This document shows positions 61,176 to 64,000 of a DNA stretch of 64,000 bases, in pieces. The position numbers and the translations under genes are program-made. How positions within the stretch are numbered: the stretch's first letter is position 1; every line of letters begins with the position of its first letter. Location of the stretch: assembly GCF_031179145.1 (NCBI RefSeq), contig NZ_JAPSIB010000011.1:52171-116170 (forward strand), given 5' to 3'. This DNA is from Brevibacterium sp. Lineage in GTDB: Bacteria > Actinomycetota > Actinomycetes > Actinomycetales > Brevibacteriaceae. The notes beneath the pieces are model-generated. The model was not told where the DNA came from and ran no database searches. It saw nothing but the letters and a program-made list of their open reading frames with translations.

Positions 61176-62312
61176 TCAGCTCAGATCCTCACCCAGCGAG
61201 ACTTCTCCGACAATCGCCGTCCGCCCCTCGGAATCGGTGCCTCCGGTGACGGGGTCGGTGATGGCGGAGATGACGTCGGCCAGGAGTTCAGGGGTGACGA
61301 CGGGGTCGTTCGCCGCGGTGACGTCGTCGAACGCTCCCGCACGGTCGAGCAGGGTGAGCGCGACGAGGCCGGTCGCCCGTGAGGACCCGTCGAGGCATTT
61401 GACCGCCACCGAGTACCCGGACTTCGTCGCCATGACGATGACCCCTTCGGCCCCGCCCTTGGCGAAGACGCCGAGGCGCTCGATGACCGTCGTGTTCGGC
61501 CTGCCCTTGCCCTCGATGCCCCACGGGTGGGTGAAGACGCCGTCGATGAGCGTGCGCGCCTCGGCGGCGTAGGCGGTGTAGTCGACGGCGCGCTCGGAAC
61601 CCGGAACCGAAGGGTTGGCCTCGGCCGGCGGACCTACAGGATCGACAGCGCTGCTGTCACGGCCATCGCCCGGACAATCCGTGCCGAGGCGCACGACTCG
61701 TCCCACCGCCCGCGCGAGACCGGCGAGACTGAGCGCGAACACGGGCGCCCCGCAGCCGTCGACACCGACAGCTGCCGGTGACTCACCCGCGAAGGATTCG
61801 ACCACCTCGGCGACGCGGCGCTGCACGGGATGCTCGGGGTCGAGGTAGCTCGCGGTGTCGGCACCCAGGGCGACGGCGGCCATGAGGAACGCGGAATGCT
61901 TGCCCGAGCAGTTGAAGAACAGGGGCGACTTCTCGTCCGGAACCTGGCGGCGGAACGCCCCGTCTGCGGGGTGCGCCGGCGGGCAGCGGAGGTCGCTCAC
62001 GCAGAGCCCGGCGGAGTCGAGCATCCCTGAGACCACCTCGGCGTGGCGGCCTTCGCATTTATGGGAGGCAGTGGCCAGTGCCGCCGAGGCTCCTGTGACG
62101 CGGGCGCCCAGGCTCATCGCGGCGATCGCCTGAAGCGGCTTGAGGCTCGAGCGGGTGAACACGGGGACGGCGGGGGCACCCAGGCTGATCAGCGGTGATC
62201 CGGCAGGGTCGAGGACCACGGCGGAGCCGACGTGACGGGATTCGACGAAACCGCTGCGCACGACGACTGCCAGCTCGGCCGCATCGGCGGGGGTGAAAGT
62301 GGATCGACTCAC
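61176..62312 (-). CDS. Asparaginase (asparaginase II family)
   Basis: A 378-residue protein of the actinobacterial/rhizobial asparaginase II family, unrelated to the AnsA/B fold. Blocks: VVRSGFVESRHVGSAVVLDPAG, VFTRSSLKPLQAIAAM, ATASHKCEGRHAEVVSGML, FFNCSGKHSAFLMAAVALG and GVDGCGAPVFALSLAGLARA. The Ser-x-x-Lys (SSLK) near residue 55 is the expected catalytic element. GTG 62312 is 7 bases after TAGGCT (62325-62320), a leaderless arrangement shared with the divergent purine gene. Confidence 0.88.
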   Translation of the reverse strand: MSRSTFTPADAAELAVVVRSGFVESRHVGSAVVLDPAGSPLISLGAPAVPVFTRSSLKPLQAIAAMSLGARVTGASAALATASHKCEGRHAEVVSGMLDSAGLCVSDLRCPPAHPADGAFRRQVPDEKSPLFFNCSGKHSAFLMAAVALGADTASYLDPEHPVQRRVAEVVESFAGESPAAVGVDGCGAPVFALSLAGLARAVGRVVRLGTDCPGDGRDSSAVDPVGPPAEANPSVPGSERAVDYTAYAAEARTLIDGVFTHPWGIEGKGRPNTTVIERLGVFAKGGAEGVIVMATKSGYSVAVKCLDGSSRATGLVALTLLDRAGAFDDVTAANDPVVTPELLADVISAITDPVTGGTDSEGRTAIVGEVSLGEDLS

Positions 62313-62319
62313 GCACTCC

Positions 62320-62339
62320 AGCCTACGACCTTATAGGCT
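62320..62339. promoter_or_regulatory. Back-to-back leaderless promoters in a 33-base spacer
   Basis: Two TAGGCT boxes face outward: 62320-62325 (minus strand, 7 bases to the asparaginase GTG) and 62334-62339 (plus strand, 6 bases to the purD GTG). The spacer between the two start codons is 33 bases, so each -35 region must lie at or beyond the other gene's start. Confidence 0.7.
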
Positions 62340-62345
62340 GGTGGT

Positions 62346-64000
62346 GTGAAGGTTCTTGTCATCGGTTCGGGCTCCCGCGAACACGCCCTCGTCCTCGCTC
62401 TCAGTCGTGACCCCCAGGTCGATGCGGTGATCGCCGCGCCCGGCAATCCGGGCATCGCGCAGATCGCCCACACGGAGGCTGTGGACGCGACGGATCCGGC
62501 CGCGGTCACTGCCCTGGCGGAGGTCCTCGACGTCGACCTCGTCGTCATCGGACCGGAGGCCCCGCTCGTCGCCGGTGTCGCCGACGCTCTGCGCGAAGCC
62601 TCGTTCCCGGTCTTCGGCCCCAGCTCCGAGGCCGCTCACCTCGAGGGTTCGAAGGCGTTCGCGAAGGAGGTGATGGAGGCCGCCGGCGTGCCCACGGCAC
62701 GGGCGGTCGTCGCCCACACCCCCGCCGAGGCGGAAGCCGCCCTGGCCGAGTTCGGTGCCCCGTACGTCGTCAAGGCCGATGGTCTGGCCGCCGGCAAGGG
62801 CGTCGTCGTCACCTCCGACCGCGACGAGGCGCTGGCCCACGCCACCTCCTGCCTCGAGGTCTCCGATCGGGTCGTCATCGAGGACTACCTCGACGGCCCC
62901 GAGGTCTCCCTCTTCGTCCTCTGCGACGGGCAGCGCACGATTCCGCTGGCCCCGGCGCAGGACTTCAAGCGCATCGGCAACGGCGACACCGGACCCAACA
63001 CCGGCGGCATGGGCGCCTACTCGCCACTGCCATGGGCACCCGCCGGTCTCGTCGACGACATCGTCAACACCGTCGCCCAACCTGTCGTCGACGAGATGAC
63101 CCGCCGCGGCACCCCGTTCGTCGGTCTCCTCTACTGCGGACTGGCCCTGACGTCGAAGGGTCTGCGCGTCGTCGAGTTCAACGTCCGGTTCGGCGATCCG
63201 GAGACCCAGTCCGTGCTCGCCCGTCTGCGCTCCCCGCTGGGGCAGACGCTGCTCGCAGCAGCCGAGGGCCGTCTCGACGAGGTTGGCGAACTCGAGTGGG
63301 ACCCTCGCTCGTCGGTCACCGTGGTCCTGGCCGCCGAGAACTACCCCGACTCTCCGAGCACCGGCGACATCATCCATGGTCTCGACACTGCCGACGAGGC
63401 CGAGGACATCAGCATCCTCCACGCCGGAACCGCCTGGGCCAAGGGTCCGAGCGCCGGGCATGCACCCGAGGACGCCGTCATCACCGGCGACATCGCCGAG
63501 GCGGGTGACGTCGTCACCGCCGGAGGCCGAGTGCTCTCGGTCGTCTCACTCGGCGCCGACCTCGACGAAGCCCGTGAGAAGGCCTATGCGGCCGCCGCGA
63601 AGATCCGCTGGGACGGTGAACAGCACCGCACCGACATCGCCGAGGCGGCCGCGCGCGGTGAGATCACCCTGCCCGACATCTACGCCGCCCCGGAAGCAGC
63701 GGCTGCCGCACCTCGGACTGGCACTGCCACCTCGGCGCCGGAGGTTCCAGGCTGGAAGCACGTGTACTCGGGCAAGGTCCGCGACCTCTACATCCCCGAG
63801 TCCGCAGTTGACGCTGCCTCGGCGCCGGAGCTGCTGATGGTCGCCTCCGACCGGATCTCCGCCTACGACTGGATCCTCGACTCCGAGATCCCGGACAAGG
63901 GCAAGGTGCTCACCGGCCTGAGCCTGTGGTGGTTCGACCAGCTCGCCGACACGATCGGGAACCACGTCATCAGCTCCGATGTGCCCGAGGTCGTGAAGGG
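62346..64000 (+). CDS. purD-purC: Phosphoribosylamine-glycine ligase fused to SAICAR synthetase (partial)
   Basis: An open frame of 551 codons running off the right end. Residues 1 to about 438 are PurD (GAR synthetase, ATP-grasp): [44 protein letters not shown], and [12 protein letters not shown]. An Ala/Pro/Thr-rich linker of about 30 residues leads, without stop or frameshift, into the start of PurC from Trp470: [27 protein letters not shown] and [18 protein letters not shown]. The two activities catalyse steps 2 and 8 of purine synthesis (7 in some counts). GTG 62346 is 6 bases after TAGGCT, with no ribosome site. Confidence 0.92.
   Translation, partial: MKVLVIGSGSREHALVLALSRDPQVDAVIAAPGNPGIAQIAHTEAVDATDPAAVTALAEVLDVDLVVIGPEAPLVAGVADALREASFPVFGPSSEAAHLEGSKAFAKEVMEAAGVPTARAVVAHTPAEAEAALAEFGAPYVVKADGLAAGKGVVVTSDRDEALAHATSCLEVSDRVVIEDYLDGPEVSLFVLCDGQRTIPLAPAQDFKRIGNGDTGPNTGGMGAYSPLPWAPAGLVDDIVNTVAQPVVDEMTRRGTPFVGLLYCGLALTSKGLRVVEFNVRFGDPETQSVLARLRSPLGQTLLAAAEGRLDEVGELEWDPRSSVTVVLAAENYPDSPSTGDIIHGLDTADEAEDISILHAGTAWAKGPSAGHAPEDAVITGDIAEAGDVVTAGGRVLSVVSLGADLDEAREKAYAAAAKIRWDGEQHRTDIAEAAARGEITLPDIYAAPEAAAAAPRTGTATSAPEVPGWKHVYSGKVRDLYIPESAVDAASAPELLMVASDRISAYDWILDSEIPDKGKVLTGLSLWWFDQLADTIGNHVISSDVPEVVK

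Overview
The window is chromosomal DNA from a high-GC Gram-positive bacterium of the Actinomycetota, most likely a Brevibacterium-like member of the Micrococcales (inference). The grounds are strong G/C third positions with long open antisense frames, GTG and TTG starts, a fused pcaDC (pcaL) gene, a DUF3073 gene beside purM-purF as in mycobacteria, a long Rv2531c-type amino-acid decarboxylase, and many genes whose start codon lies 6-7 bases after a TAnnnT box (leaderless mRNAs). I see no insertion sequence, prophage, integrase or CRISPR array.

Layout. 310-6063: a plus-strand protocatechuate operon, pobA-pcaH-pcaG-pcaB-pcaL, taking 4-hydroxybenzoate to 3-oxoadipate. 6060-10667: three MFS transporters, the last of the metabolite:H+ symporter type. 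11123-13776: a polar amino acid ABC transporter (binding protein, permease, ATPase) closed by a very long hairpin. 13890-21963: a PLP decarboxylase divergent from a ThDP enzyme, then a YtcJ-like amidohydrolase and a class III aminotransferase. 22139-25410: small housekeeping genes around four tRNA genes (Glu, Asp, Phe, Asp). 25616-26902: a C45-type acyltransferase fused to a helix-turn-helix, behind two palindromes. 26973-34091: glutaryl-CoA dehydrogenase, a LysR regulator, then an aconitase-like protein, a DHDPS-family deaminase, a hydroxyproline epimerase and a GntR regulator, which together look like hydroxyproline catabolism.

34203-40373: catalase, a Ser/Gly-rich two-helix membrane protein, HutD, a VOC protein and a phytoene-desaturase-like flavoprotein. 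47133-40345 (minus strand): a seven-gene, largely translationally coupled operon with a SIS deglycase-like protein, a PfkB kinase, a polar amino acid ABC transporter, an ornithine-cyclodeaminase-like enzyme and a LacI regulator, preceded by two matching 14-bp operators. It reads as an uptake and breakdown system for Amadori compounds (fructosyl amino acids). 47413-51129: an aminotransferase, an HTTM-type membrane protein with a partner, and an unknown conserved protein. 51258-64000: DUF3073, purM, purF, a membrane protein, a molybdopterin oxidoreductase lacking its Fe-S ligands with a ferritin-like partner, a universal stress protein, an aldehyde dehydrogenase, an SCP2-like protein, asparaginase, and a purD-purC fusion running off the right end.

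The best candidates for undescribed biology are the Amadori operon, the Fe-S-less molybdoenzyme with its di-iron-like partner, the acyltransferase-HTH fusion with its own operators, and the aconitase-like protein with one cluster ligand replaced.
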